Assembly: GCA_022113835.1 (NCBI GenBank)
Contig: JAILWY010000011.1
Coordinates: 1,426,001 to 1,490,000, forward strand
Direction: 5' to 3'
Source of the DNA: Atopsyche davidsoni
Taxonomy: Eukaryota > Arthropoda > Insecta > Trichoptera > Hydrobiosidae
Length of the DNA: 64,000 nt
The notes beneath the pieces are model-generated. The model was not told the origin of the DNA. It was given only the letters and a program-made list of their open reading frames with translations, and did no database searches. Positions 37,645 through 51,300 of this stretch are shown piece by piece. Each line of letters starts with the position of its first letter. Position 1 is the stretch's first letter. A program made the position numbers and the translations under genes.

Positions 37645-40600
37645 GTCGATGTTTGCGTTTGTGTTTGCCTGCTCGGCTGCGTCTGGGCGTTTATGTTTTA
37701 TTGAATTTTTTTTGGTAAAGACCATTACCAACATGGCTTTGTGCAGCGGGTCAAAAACTCACAAAAGGTTTGCTTTAATCTTGAATGGAATTGGGAATTT
37801 TTTGGATACATTCTTCTCTCCATTCCAGGAGAGGAGTATTATTCTCCTCTCACCTAGCTTGACGTGGACTTCGTATAGAACCTTTTGCTGTAAACGCTCA
37901 AGCACGAAACAAATTGTGAAAATATGCAATATTTTGATTCATCATTCAGTTGTGGATTTTTCATGACTGAATATTAAAAAAAATATCTAGTTAAAATGGA
38001 CCCATTTGTGTTTTTTCGACCGCTGACAAACAGGGTTACGTATTGATCTCAACGCGGGTGTAGCACGCGCCTCACGGCCGATTATAAATTTACAAGCTGC
38101 TGGTGCAGGAGTATTATTTGAATGAGGCGCAGTCGAGCATGGACCGATGAGTCTTAAGAATGTCTTCCAAAAATTTTACTTATAATAAAATACTGCTTGT
38201 ATTTTCCTCAAATTGATATATTGTATGTATATCTAAATGTAAGTGTTTGTACGAACTAACAGTTAGTTCACATTTTATTAAATCTCCTTGGTATTATGAA
38301 AAAAAAAAAAAAACCCAACTACTCTCATGTAACACTGCCAAAACAATCTGATTAATCCACTACCTGTGCCGTGGCTTAAGATATAATATCACGCAGTATA
38401 ATATCCATGTGCACGGTGAATATCTTTGTGAATCTATTGTTGTTATTATAATTCAAACTTTTTTGAATACGCTATTTTTTTTCATTTATATTTGATATAT
38501 GTTTGGATTTACTCAAACCTTTATCATTTGAACGTACAATATGTTGTATTGTACCATTTGGTAGACGAAGCTTAAGATACATCTAAACATGTATGGAATA
38601 TAAAAATATAGGGAATAAAAAAAGTGTTTATTTTATAATAATCACATTACGTGTTCATATTGTGGAGAATAGAATAATATTATATTTATTACAGTACGAT
38701 ACCGAGTCTATCTTATTAAAATACGGATTGCTTTGCGATTTACTTTTCATATGGACATCAGGGTGGATCAATGCCATTCACCCGAAGCAGCGTTGATTTA
38801 AAGTACTATGTAGCACTGTGTCTGGATATTGCTATCTATTTAATCAATATTTGATTGATTGACCTCCTCCCAGGAATCATATTCACCGTCTGATTATCAG
38901 ATAAAATTTCACACCAAGTTTATGAATCATCTTATTGAAAATTTTAAACTCTAATCTCTAAATTTTCTTAAAACATGTCAGTTATCAGATTTAAGGTATA
39001 ATGTGAACGGTTCAGTGTGAGTTTAATATTGGTCCAGTGGAATCTGCTATCAATGGTCTTATTTTGTGCTAGAATGTATACATACTGTGACCATGGTGTT
39101 GATATTGTTCTTGATGTGATATCTTAAGTGACGATATGTAAAACTTGGAATGCCTCCATATTTATAAACGACATTAACTGTACCTGGTGGAGTGTGCTGA
39201 TATTTTCATGTGTTTTGATATTGTATAAGCCAGACCTGCCGTAAAGTATTCACGTTTACAGTCATTATATGGAGCCCTCGGAATTTGCATGCGACCATAT
39301 TTAATTCAGCTCCAAAAGGTGGAGCATTTATCGGATTACTAATATACTCGGTGAAGCCTTGGTTGCGCCTCTGACGGTGCTCGGAGAGTTAGGTATATAT
39401 GATAATATAATTTGTATCCATTGTACACATGTCACTCACTCCACTCTGTCTAGATATAATTAGCATAGCACCCTTTTGGTTGCTATCAGGACTGCGTTCA
39501 TTAAAAGAGAAGATCTCTAGCATACATTTTAAACGGTCGATGTATCATATTTTGCTACAGTAGACGTTTTTAAAATTAATTTTACTCAATACTTTATTGA
39601 CTAATATTAACTTCCATTTTTCCATCCATTTTACAACTGCCGATTTTCGATATCGCCCGAGTCTTGGCCAGTGTGATATCGATTCTGTAATAATTGCTAA
39701 TATATTCTATGGGTGATGAAAAAAAAAGAATTGATAGCACGTAAACAACAAGGACTTTGCCGATTGGACCGTCTTGCTTGGCTCCAAGATCCAGCGGATT
39801 TGAATATGACCACTAGCCTTGCCATGCACAGGCATAAGGGTGAATTTACTTGTTATGCTATTTATGCATTCCTTTTAAATTGATGCACGTAGCAATTTAT
39901 TTTTTACAGAAATAAAAAATACAGACATTCTCTGTTGTTGAAAATATAATATAAAGATGCCGCTGGAACAAGGGATGCCAAATGAGGGCGAGATGCCAAT
40001 CGGCTTACTACTTAGAATAATCTGTATTATTTCATTCATTCCACAATGCACTACTAACTTAAATTATTTATAACTAATATTTCCATCTCGGCTCTAACCT
40101 ATTTATTCACTCATAAGAAGTTCCTTCTATAACGTTTAGGCGTTTTTTTTTTATGAAATTTGATTTTTGTCAAAACAAACAGTGAAAAATCTTTGTGATT
40201 ACTATCTCCAAATATTTAATCTATATAAATAAATCTCGAATTTTAAATATTAAAATTTTTTGGTGTTGTGAGGGGTAGCAAAATATATTTTTACCTTTTG
40301 TTGTTCTTAATTTTTTTTAAATAATTAGTTGTTGCATTAAAAATTGTACGTTTTGGGTTAAAGGTTTAAAATAATGTACTAATTTTATAAAAAACTTTTA
40401 TTAGTAATATTACGGAAGTTGGAGTGTAATCTTTTGTGTTGTTTTTGTAAACGTGTCACCGAGTGCAAATGAGCGGCGTGCCGTGTCGCATGTCATGATG
40501 AGGCAATTAGCAAACAACAATTTGTTGGGAAATCTTTAATGGAAGTTTATACTTTCTTTTACGTTTATATATTATGCATATACTCATATGTCTCTATTTG

Positions 40601-43600
40601 AGATGTTTATTTTTAGGAGTTGAATACACGGTAAACGGCAAAAAGAGCTAAATTTTACCTTGAATTTTTAATATTTTTTCAGTTTGTGCATTTCCATGCT
40701 GTAAAATATTTCTTTTCATTATATTTTTAGCTAAATGATGCTAAAAAATGACGTGAAAAAATTTTCACTCGTGCTTTTTAAATTTTTTTTATATAAAAAA
40801 ACTATGACAAAAATATTTTTGTCACAGTTTTGTGTTTACCTAAAAACATAGGTAATATATCTAGGCTTTTTATTTTTTTTAATGGTACGTCTGCACTGCA
40901 CGCCTTCAACACGTGCTACTGGTGACACGGAATTTAGAATTGTACAAAAAATGTAGGAAAATTTTTGTGTGATTATATTTTGATCTTTAGTGTTTTCAAA
41001 TGTATCTTATGATTTATGAAAAGTGGAAATTAAGACTGTAGGAAAATAGACCGACTTGGTTAGTTAACTTATTATATTAACTACTTTATGTATAAATTAT
41101 CTGTGTCAGAGACTGTCAGGCTTATGGTAAAACTATTGGGTATCTGAACTGAGTTTTCTTTTTATATAGCTTGTTAGCAGCTTTGGGCATTTGAACGAGC
41201 ATATCGATTAGGTATCGCTATTAAGAGCCTGTACTCTCATAAACCTGATGCTAATTGATGAACGGTTTTCACTGGGCCTAGTATTATTATATAATCGGTA
41301 CATAATTGATGTGAGTGTCACGGTTGCTCGAATGCACGGAAAATTTTATGATAATTGTGGCGAAATCTCACCCAACTGTTTAAACATAGATCTGATATTT
41401 TGAATTTCTAAAATATTTTTTCAGCATCGGTACTACTTATTGGTTTTACTATAAATTTTGAAATGGGTTTCTTCCGTAACTGCCAGCTCCTGCAAGTGTG
41501 AGTTCCCTCTTGTATTCTGATGTGGGCACCTCGCTCACAGTTCTCTGTTTACTTGTAATGCCTTGTACACGGCTTCGTGAAGTGTTTCAACAAAAAGAGA
41601 AAGTGATTGCACTTATTTCTAGTTAGGGTACAATATTCAATGTTCATTTTACTAATTCCTCTAATTATTATGAATGTATCACGTCTTGTGTGTCGGGTTT
41701 CGGGAATCTTGCAGAAGCACGGCAAAGCTGTAACAATTGCAATGTCTCGAATGTATTTTTGTTTGGCACGAGTTTATTTTAGAAATAGTACAAAAAATAT
41801 TGTTACTAACAAAGAAATCAATGAGACTGGAAACAAGTAAAGGTAGCAATTTTTTTTTCGTAGAGAGTAACGAAATCTCGTCAAATATAAACATATTTGC
41901 TGGAGTGAGGTCCTTCCATGAGAAAACGCACCGCCTCTAAAAATCCTATTGTTTAATTAAATAAAATATATTTTTTTAATTACGTGTCTCTAAAATAGAT
42001 GACAATATATCTTTTTCGATCTGTCAAACTCTGAACAACCTCTCTTTGCATCATTCCTATGTGTTTTGTCGGGATTATTTACGGTGGTGTGTTATTACCT
42101 CTATGGAGACGTCATTATGAGTTTGTTGAGTGTTTGTGATTTACTGTAGTTTTTTTTATATTAACGATGACGCATTCTATCAAACGTTTTACACTGGCAA
42201 CACTTTGGTACTTAAGAAAAATAGCAATATTATTCATACTGCCACTAGCGGAAGAAAACACGAGTTTATCTTGTATAGGAATATTTTATTTGTAACTCAT
42301 ACCAACTCTATACTTTCCATTGTCAACAACGCAGAAAGCTGGTGCATCTATTGCCTATTTCTAACCTTTTTGAAATATAACTGTAGTTGCAATTTGACCT
42401 ATTTTTGTTGATCAATTGAAACTATAGTGTGCGGTGAAGGGACGTCTTATTCTAATTGTTAAATAAATGCTGACGTTCAGTGGTGAAGATGGCATCACTA
42501 CTGAGGGTATTCGATAAGTGATTGCAACCCTCGGTGGGATAGAATAATTCAACAAAATCAAAAGGGTAATAATAGATATATATAGTTTTATTTCTTTAAT
42601 ATATGCTTTGTTCTACTTTGAACTTTTTTTAAAACAAATATTAAATATTTTATTTTATTTTCATTTTTTGGAATCGAATACATGGGCCAATTGGTAATCT
42701 TCCTTGGCGCGTAGTTTTCTCAGCAGACGTGTCACTCACCACTGAAAGCGGCGTTTAAATAGCCTAATATTACCGTATTTTAATATTAATTAATACTGTA
42801 TACGTAATTTAAAGGTATTTTATATTGACATAAGCAATACTAATTTCTTAGTTAAGTTTCTATTGTAATTAGTTTGCACCTTCTTAGTCAATCTAAACCC
42901 TTCTCTATGCATCCTTGCCATTTTCATTTGTATATTTTAAAGGGGTCGAGTAAATTTTAATTCAATAAGTTAATTTCAAACATCCGTCACTGTGAGTTAT
43001 CTTTTGATTGCAAAAGATCAAGAAGTGTCGGATATTGACCAACTGTGGAGTGCAGTTGGTGCGTTGCAAGACCCGCAGTATTTTTAATAAACAAAATGTG
43101 ATCTTAGAAGTTGTCCGAGAGGATGTCGCGTGGTGCCGTGGCACACCTTCAGTGCGGCCGCATGTTCATACAGAACTTTTTTTACCAGTAAAGAGCCATA
43201 TTCCGGTACAATTTTAATGCAGTGAATGATAACCGCATGCCTAGTTTATGCGCATTTCGCGCCACTGCTGTTTTTTTTAATTTTATTGTTATAATAATTC
43301 AGTGAATCCGTAATGTGAGATGCAGCATTGAAATGCTAATATTGAATAGTGACTGGTTGTTTCTTGAAACAGTATTATTTTAACATAATAAACATTTATT
43401 TCATTAGTCTTTGCAGATTTGTTTCACGGACGCAAGTTTGAATAATTTTTTATGTATATGTTTTTTTTTTTTTCATTCAATTCGTCGTTCTTAAAAATTA
43501 TGATAAATGTAACTAAAATTTTATGGGTGTTTCTGTTAACTTGCGTCTTTAATGCTGATCAGCTAAGATTTTCACCCGACAGATCTATGGTGTATGTTTT

Positions 43601-45316
43601 TGGCGTTATTGTGTTTAGTTTGGCACTGTTTTCTGCTACAGCTCTGCTCATCTTGCGCATCCGACTTTCACCATGACCTGTGCGGCGTGTCAAGACATCG
43701 GGTAGTATTAGTGCTTCCAGCATACAACTGTGGTTCCTTTTTAACACTTTCCTTTTTTTCTAACGAAATTAAATTATTTTATTTATTTAGTGAAGACGGA
43801 AATTTTTCGAATTGTCAAATCTGCTACTGTGCTTTTTTACACACCAGACTTTCTAATAAAAAAACATTCTAGATTGTCTGCGCTATTCCATTGATATTTT
43901 ATTTTTGGGATCGCTTCAATCAGAGAATGCTTTTCTACTAGAAAGTCTCAATTTTGTGATCATTAAGGCACATGCTCCCCAAATGCCCAATCCAAATAAA
44001 TTGATAAATTTTCAAACAGTAAAATTTTTAAATTTCATTTACGAACATAATTTTTTTGTGTTGTCTACTATATTTTACGTTAAGTTTTTATACTCTCGTA
44101 ATATGTTTGTTTATCAAGCATATAATAAGAGGGAGTGTGGTTTCGGAGATGCGGGGACGAGTGTCTTAGGGTTGCAACAATGTGATTGTTCAGTTTTATG
44201 TTTGGTTTAGTATATGTGATGGTTGTTAACTCAGATGTATTCTGATAGTGAGATATTGTTTTATTTACATAGTTGTTCGGTCCGTTACAGATGTGATCGA
44301 AGGAGAAGAAATATTTGCCATGAATGTCACTGTGAACAGATAACCGAGTAATAAACTTTTGTTTTTTTTCAGTATTTTTGGATAAGTATCGTGTTTTAAG
44401 AAACATTGTTGGTTCTGTATTATTTTTAATAAAGGTTTTTTTTTATTAAAACTTGTTTTTATGGAAGATTGCGTTGAAAATAACAATCCATAAAAATATA
44501 CGTATATCGTAAATATAAATATGTCAATAAAAATCTGTAAAAGTATTTTCGTTTGTGATTTGAGTATTATGAGGAATGAAGATCAAACAAAAAAAATAAA
44601 ACGATTTTTTATAAATAAAAACATTTCATTGATAAAGCATTTTGGATTGCTTACTATTTTTACCTGCATTGAGTTTACAATTTCATATTTGGTGGCAGTT
44701 TTAACAAATATATAGAAATCAAGAAAGAAAAAAGCTATTACAATAAAGAAAAAAAAAAACTTAAATAATGTGTGTATATTGAAATAAAATAAAATATGAA
44801 AATAAACAACATTTTAAAAGAAATAATCATAGATTCTAACTCGGCCATAAGGAAAAAACAGAACGACCATAACATGCAAGCTAATGGGAAACACGGTAAC
44901 TTTTATAAAATAATTATTTTTAGATATATTTTGTATGATGTTTAAAATCATTTTGTTTCAATTTCTGTGTTTACATTAAAAAGCCGAGTCGAATATTCGC
45001 TATTTACAAAGGAAAAAAAAAACATTACTTTCTTTGTGTACAACTAAAACTGACAATAAAACTATGTATATATAAATTTTTGACACATCCACGATCATTC
45101 CCGTGAGCCGTCAGTTATTTATAGATTAAGATTTCACAACTTCTAATTTACAATGTCTAAAGTAAAATAATAATTTATTATTAAGTTCTGATCATAAATA
45201 ACTTAACACGAAAAACCCGGCATCTCAAAATGTACGCCTTTTCAATGAACAAAATTTTTTCCAGATTTTTGCCAAACAAGACCAAAGAAAACTGGAGAAA
45301 ATCAACGTTTGTTAAA

Positions 45317-45366
45317 AATTTATTCATTGATTTCAGAAGATAATTTATTCATTGATTTCAGAAGAT
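45317..45366. repeat. exact 25-bp tandem duplication
   Basis: Two identical 25-base units, 45317-45341 and 45342-45366, each beginning AATTTATTCATTGATTTCAG. A short tandem duplication in intergenic DNA, with no coding role. Confidence 0.9.
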
Positions 45367-47971
45367 AATTTATTTATTTTGATCATTGAAAAAGATGATG
45401 ATTTTGAAATACATGGCATTTGACAAATCTTAATAAACAACGAATTGCAGTAAAAATGTGACATAATAATAATTACCAATAATATACAACAGCCTTTTAC
45501 AATTTCAAGGGAAAAAAAACTTCTCTCAATCCTTTTAAGTGTTTAGGCCGATAGTGTTTTGGTACTTTGACTTATACGTGGATTTTCACACCTCGTAGCT
45601 TCTGCTCGGGGGTTCTTACTGCAGAGAAAATTTATTCAGCTTCATTTATAAAGACGTAATACATTTATCGTTTGATTCTGCAGATAAAATTTTGTCAATG
45701 CTCAAAAATCAAAAAGTTACAATATTCAATGTTTTATAGACGCAGAATCACTATTAAAAATTTGCTTCTTCGATGTCAGTAATGAGTTTTAAAAATAACC
45801 TTATTATATACATATATTATGTAAATATTTATTTATTTTCTTTTCCACAAATTGCCTCTTTCGTATTGATAATTTGGTACAACCCTTGTTCCATTCAAAA
45901 TTGAGCTTTATCATCGATTACAAAATGAATGCCAAAAAAAAAATCAAATAATATATCCAACCGAGGCAATAAGTGACGAAAATCAGTTTTTTTAAATAGA
46001 CATCAAAATTTTACTAGAAAATCTAAAGTGCTTGACGCTCGACAACTCTCGTAAAATAAAAAAAAATTAAATTGTAGTCTTACATTGGTTTTGGTCTTTT
46101 GATTATATGAAAGTACAAAGATTTCAATACCCTGTATGCTGAAAAGTATTATGGACAAAAGGCAAGTATTTTACATAAAAGAAAAAATAAACTTTTAAGA
46201 AATCTGTTAATATTATGAAATGGAGAAAATTAGTCTCTTCTTGACAGATCAAAACATAATAGTTCACTAACATTCACAGGATAGAGATGCAAGCGCCGCG
46301 CACTGCGTATTAAAGAACATCTAGCTTATAAGATATGTTTTTAAATAGTTTAATAAATTGTATACAAGTATGGTAAGAAAACTACATCCCTAAGGGACCA
46401 CTGAACAACAATCTCGACCTTCGTCAAAGAGGAATAACTCGCAAGACAATATTTCCTATAACAAGAATTCATCACTAGAAACGTACAAATACAACAGTCA
46501 AGTGGCACGAACCGACTAACAGGAATTGTAGAATATACAAAGTCATATTGCAGATTTGCTAAGTCACTCGGTGAGGTAGAAACCTGAATAAGGCGCTTTC
46601 GTCGTACTCCACGCTCAAACCATTTCATCCGAACCGCAGGGAAGAGACAGGCAGACTTGATTATTTTCATAAAGCGTCGCATGACTGATGATTATTGATA
46701 AAGAAATGATTATACATTGGAAGTAAGAGATCGCAGAAAGAGTGACGAACCAGAGGTCGATGTTAAAAAAATACTGCAATTCTGTAGTAATATTCTAAAG
46801 TAGTGTTCACGACAATAATGAGAATTCACAAGACTAATTAATGTTCTCCGATTCCTTAAGGAGTGCAAACAAATAATCTTTGTGGATTATTTACTTTTGA
46901 AAAAAAAAGGTAAGTGGTTTTACGCAGTCTTTGGCTTGTTTGGATGAAATGGTCTAGAGCCCGGGACAGTCTGTAGACCTTCATTGGCCTAATTGGAAGC
47001 ATACACAAGTAACAAATATCCTCATTTGGTACACAAACGGGGCATTTGGATATAATGAGGCACCCTTTCACCCGATCCACACAAGATACATACAAAAAAA
47101 AAAACCAAGGTCAGGAAACCCACGGCGAAAAGAGCCGCTCTTGCCGGAGAAGAGGCAAGGGCGGTTTTTCAACATATGGAAACAAGAATTTTATAATCAC
47201 TTTCGTTTTCGTAAAATGTGAAGGGCAAATGTTTAAAATAAAAGAAATGATTTACAATAGAATACCCTGGAAGCGTTAATGACAATTATTGCGGTTGAGG
47301 TTTACAAGAGTTTATCTTGGCCCATCACATTGATAAGATTCGTTCAAAATATACACATACAAAACGGAACCAATATTACACAAATTTTCCATCAAGTTTA
47401 CAATATTAGGGTTTGATTGTCTTTTCTCCGTCACCGCTTTGCATTATATTTCACATGTTCAAGAATAACAATCACACTTCCCGGCTCATGATTATATTAT
47501 TTCAAATTTGTAAGGAGCCGTCCACTACTAGAGAGATGATTTGTATATTTTTGTAAGCATCACAACATCTAAACCTGAACTGAGCAAAATGAAAGATAAT
47601 TTATCATATATTGAGGCAGCGGTTTACTTATTGTATTATTATTATATATTATCAACATTTCTTCTATAAGCTTGAATCTTGGTGATACAAACCCAAATTC
47701 AATAAGGTTACCATGTTTTTAAATACAAAGAGTACCACTAAGACAAAAATTAATAACCGCTTTCATTTAAAGCACAGTTGTCAAATATTATTGAAATCTG
47801 TGAGCGATAAAAGGATTAGTGGAGAGCAAAAAAGCCAATAGATAAAAACAAACATTTTTATAGTCCAATGTAAAGAATGCACTCCACATCATATATCTTA
47901 CATTTAACGTGCATCATAGATTCAATTAAATTTCAACTTGTAATCTTTAAGGTAATTAATTAGATAGAATG

Positions 47972-48145
47972 AATTATTGTAGTTTATTCATGCGTGAGAA
48001 CTTACGATAACTTTCATTTGGTACACTAGGATATTGTAACATTAATGATGTGATCTTTAGTAAAAGCATCATTCATGTTACATATTCGAGTGCACCAAAT
48101 GAAAGTTATCCTATGTTCTCACGCATGAAAAAACTACAGTAATTA
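47972..48145. repeat. snap-back inverted repeat, arms about 79 bp
   Basis: Left arm about 47972-48050, right arm about 48067-48145, roughly 85% complementary, with a loop of about 16 nt. Exactly complementary blocks include TTCATGCGTGAGAAC and GATAACTTTCATTTGGT. The outer ends read AATTATTGTAGTTT and, reverse-complemented, AATTACTGTAGTTT. The form suits a palindromic MITE or a hairpin RNA precursor. It lies 217 bp beyond the myosin XVIII stop codon, probably in that gene's 3' untranslated region. Confidence 0.85.
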
Positions 48146-48361
48146 TTTTGGTTACAATAAATGTGACATGAGAGTATTGGCTTCGGAGCCCTCCACGCGC
48201 CGCCAGCACATTGCACTGCTAGTGGTACTCCACAAGTCATTCAGTTCAGTCACTCACTGGCTCCGTGTGATGGATGAGCTTGTTTAAAATCAATATTGGT
48301 TAAGATAGGCCGCGGGCCGGCAGCAGAGATAGGCGAGGGTGCCGGCCGCGGGGGCGTTCCT

Positions 48362-51300
48362 TCAGGGTGAGGATTCCTCGATGATCTTGTTGGAGGTCAG
48401 GCTCGAACTGTTGAGACGCTCCTCTGCTGACCTTGAAAAGAACACAATAATCAATTTTTGTTTTCCACACCTTCATTTATAGTACCTTATAGTATCATGC
48501 ACAATAACAATAATACCAAAGTTTTGAAAAATTTGCGGTTTCAATAAAATGCTTTTATTATTAAATAATGAACATTTACATTTCATCACTTATTAAAATC
48601 GAAACAAATAAAAAAAAATGAGATGCTTACTTGGAAGTGATGGAGCCGGCAGCGGCGGGCGAGTGAGGAGTGATTCTGGCCATCAGTGAGGCCACAGACT
48701 CTTCAGAGCTGTAGCTGTCATCATTCTCACTGAAAAAAATATATGAATCAAAATTAGCTTAATTATAAAACATAAATGTCACAACCAAATAAAACTGACT
48801 GAGCACTCGCTATTTAACAAGTTGAATGTTTCCACAAAAATAAAATATTTTGTAAATAATATGGTACTTTAATAAAATAAGATATTAGAGGCCTTTATAT
48901 TAATTTTTCTGAAAGATGAAAGTCAATTTTAAAATATATGAAAGTTACAGCGCTTTATGCTAATATGCTGACTACCAATATTGTTTAAAAATCAAATTAA
49001 TATTTCACCTTTCACTGTTGTTATCGGGGCTGAGTTCGTCTGCGATGGCGTACTGCAGGTGCTGAATGCGCGTGCGAGCGTCGCGCAGCTCCTGCCTAGC
49101 CGCTGCCGTCTCCGCTCGTTCCAACTCCACTCGCAGGTCTGCTTCGCTGCGGCAGCGAACTGCCTCCTCGTACTTGGCAGTCAGTGTAGATAGCTCCTCA
49201 CGTAGTTCCCTTTCATGATTAAATTCAAACCAGTTGAATAATTTATTTTTCAACAAACAAGTTTTATGTTCATAAGATCATATGATTAAGTTCGTATGAT
49301 TTCAACTATCTAAGCTCAGTAATTCTGAACAAGGAGTCTACAAGCACACCTCACATTCTTAAGAGTGGTTTAAGAGCCCCAAGAGAAGAAGCAGGTGGGC
49401 ATGGTATTGGAAATGTTTATAGGCAATTGATAAATGAGATATTAATGTGGGTACTGCTAGTACCTGACTTGGCGCATGGCCTTCCTGGTGTCTTCTGCAG
49501 CTTGCAGCTCACGAGCTTGGGCAGCGGAGGCGGTGAGAGCGGCAGCAGCGGCAGCTTCACGTGCCCGGCTGGCTTGCGCCTCGAGTCGAGCGCGCGCTGT
49601 TTGTTCCAGCTCCAGACGAGCTTCCAACTCCTTTGTCTTCAACTCCAGTCTAGAACGAATGAAACATATGAATAATATTACTATAGTAAGTATTTCCTAG
49701 GCTATAATTACAACTGACATTGTATGGGATATTCAGCCACTGCTTCCCATAATGTATTGTTTATGTAAATATTTCAAATGTCTGTGGTAAAGTTAAGTGC
49801 TATTTTTTCAAATGCTATAAGAAATATGAATATATATTTGAACACTCACTTGTCATGTTGGGCGGCCTGTCCCTGCGTGTGTGCAAGGTCCACCGAGGCA
49901 AGGCGCGAGGTGAGCTCAGCTGCGCGCTCGCGTGCCTGGCGGGCTTCCTCCTCAGCAGCTGCCGCCCTGGCCAGGGCCTCTCGTGCCGCGCGCTGCTCCT
50001 CTCCCATGGTCTGCACGCATGCACGATACTTCTTCAAGGTCTGAAAGTATTACAACGCATTCCTAAATTATCTTTAAATTAAAAGAAAATATTTAATTAA
50101 AGTACAAGCACAGGACAACATTGCCAGTTGATGCTGCAGCTGTGTGAATTCTTTTCCATATTGATCTATAATTTGGTTGTTTTTTTATTTTCAACCTATT
50201 CTGGCTCAAAAAAATCTAATTTTTTCTCAATTTAATCAACACAGCTTGTCTCTAGTAAATATTAACTATAAAAATAATATTTTTTAATATTTTGTTTTTC
50301 CACAAGCAACAAAATTCCTAAAATTTCTGATGCATGACCAAGCCTGTTAATTACTAATATGAATTAAACAGTAGATAAACTTATAGGCACCTCTGTAGCC
50401 TCCTCATCAGCTTCCTCGAGCTGGGCAGCGGCAGTGGTGGCATCCCTCTGAGCTGTGGCAGCACGGGCCTCGGCCTCTCGCTTGCCTCGCGCCGCTTCCT
50501 CAGCTGCCGCCGAAGAGTCTGCAAGTTCTGCTTCTGCCACCTGTCGGGCCTTCTGCGCTGCCCTCAAGGCCACCTCTGTGTCATCCAATCTGGAAAAATA
50601 AATAAAATAAAATAAGAAGATAGCAGATTGTAGTTTTTATTTTTTAAAACTGTGAAAGAAAATTTTATAGTTGATAAAGCTTTTACAAGGCTATAAAGAA
50701 ATATTGACATTATTCTGATTAAAGAACAGATCACAAATTTCAACCAAAATAATTTTTAAAATTACGACAATTTCTATTGAGCATAATGTAAGTACACAAA
50801 TATGGTAGTAGGTAGTGACCTGTCCCTGAGTTGTCGAAGCTGCTGCTTGGCGCCGGTTTCCTTGTCTCGGCGTTCCAGCACAGCCTGGGCGTCGCGAGCG
50901 AGGGCCTTGGCACGGCGCAGGTCTCGGCGCGCTCTCTGCTCGCGTGCGTCTCTCTCAGCGTGTTCAGCACGTGCACTTTCCTCCAGCGCAGCCAATCGTC
51001 GCTCCAACTCGTGGCGCTCGCGCAGCAGCAGAGTGCGCTCGCTGTGCTCGGTCTCCAGCTGGGACTCCAGACCTGGGAAAAATAGTTATTTATCAATACC
51101 CCGACCAACCAAAAAAACAAGTCATAGGAATCAATAATTAAAGGGAATAAACACTTTTAAAACTTTTAATAGCTCGTTATGAAAATAGTCTAAAACCCTT
51201 TAAAATAAAAAATATATTTGGAGGTTATGTCAATTCCTATTTTCAATGTCACTATTATATTTTGTCGTCTTCACCTTTAACTTTCTTAGCTGATTGTGCC

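Larger units (their letters stand above)
37645..48361. other. convergent intergenic region and probable 3'UTRs
   Basis: 10.7 kb between the NPRL2 stop (plus) and the myosin XVIII stop (minus), so both 3' untranslated regions lie here. Sequence is AT-rich with no recognised protein domain. Frames at 43452-43676 (hydrophobic), 46350-46682 and 46856-47095 are unsupported. Contains a 25-bp tandem duplication (45317-45366) and a large imperfect inverted repeat (47972-48145). Confidence 0.5.

Noticed and set aside
43452..43676. Hydrophobic 74-codon frame that could be a small membrane protein
   Set aside because: No homology I recognise, starts in a T-rich run, and lies in a long non-coding stretch; hydrophobic frames are common in T-rich DNA.
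46350..47095. Minus-strand frames of 110 and 79 codons, one with CPVC and YLCM pairs
   Set aside because: The cysteine spacing fits no known finger, and there is no support from splice sites or composition.
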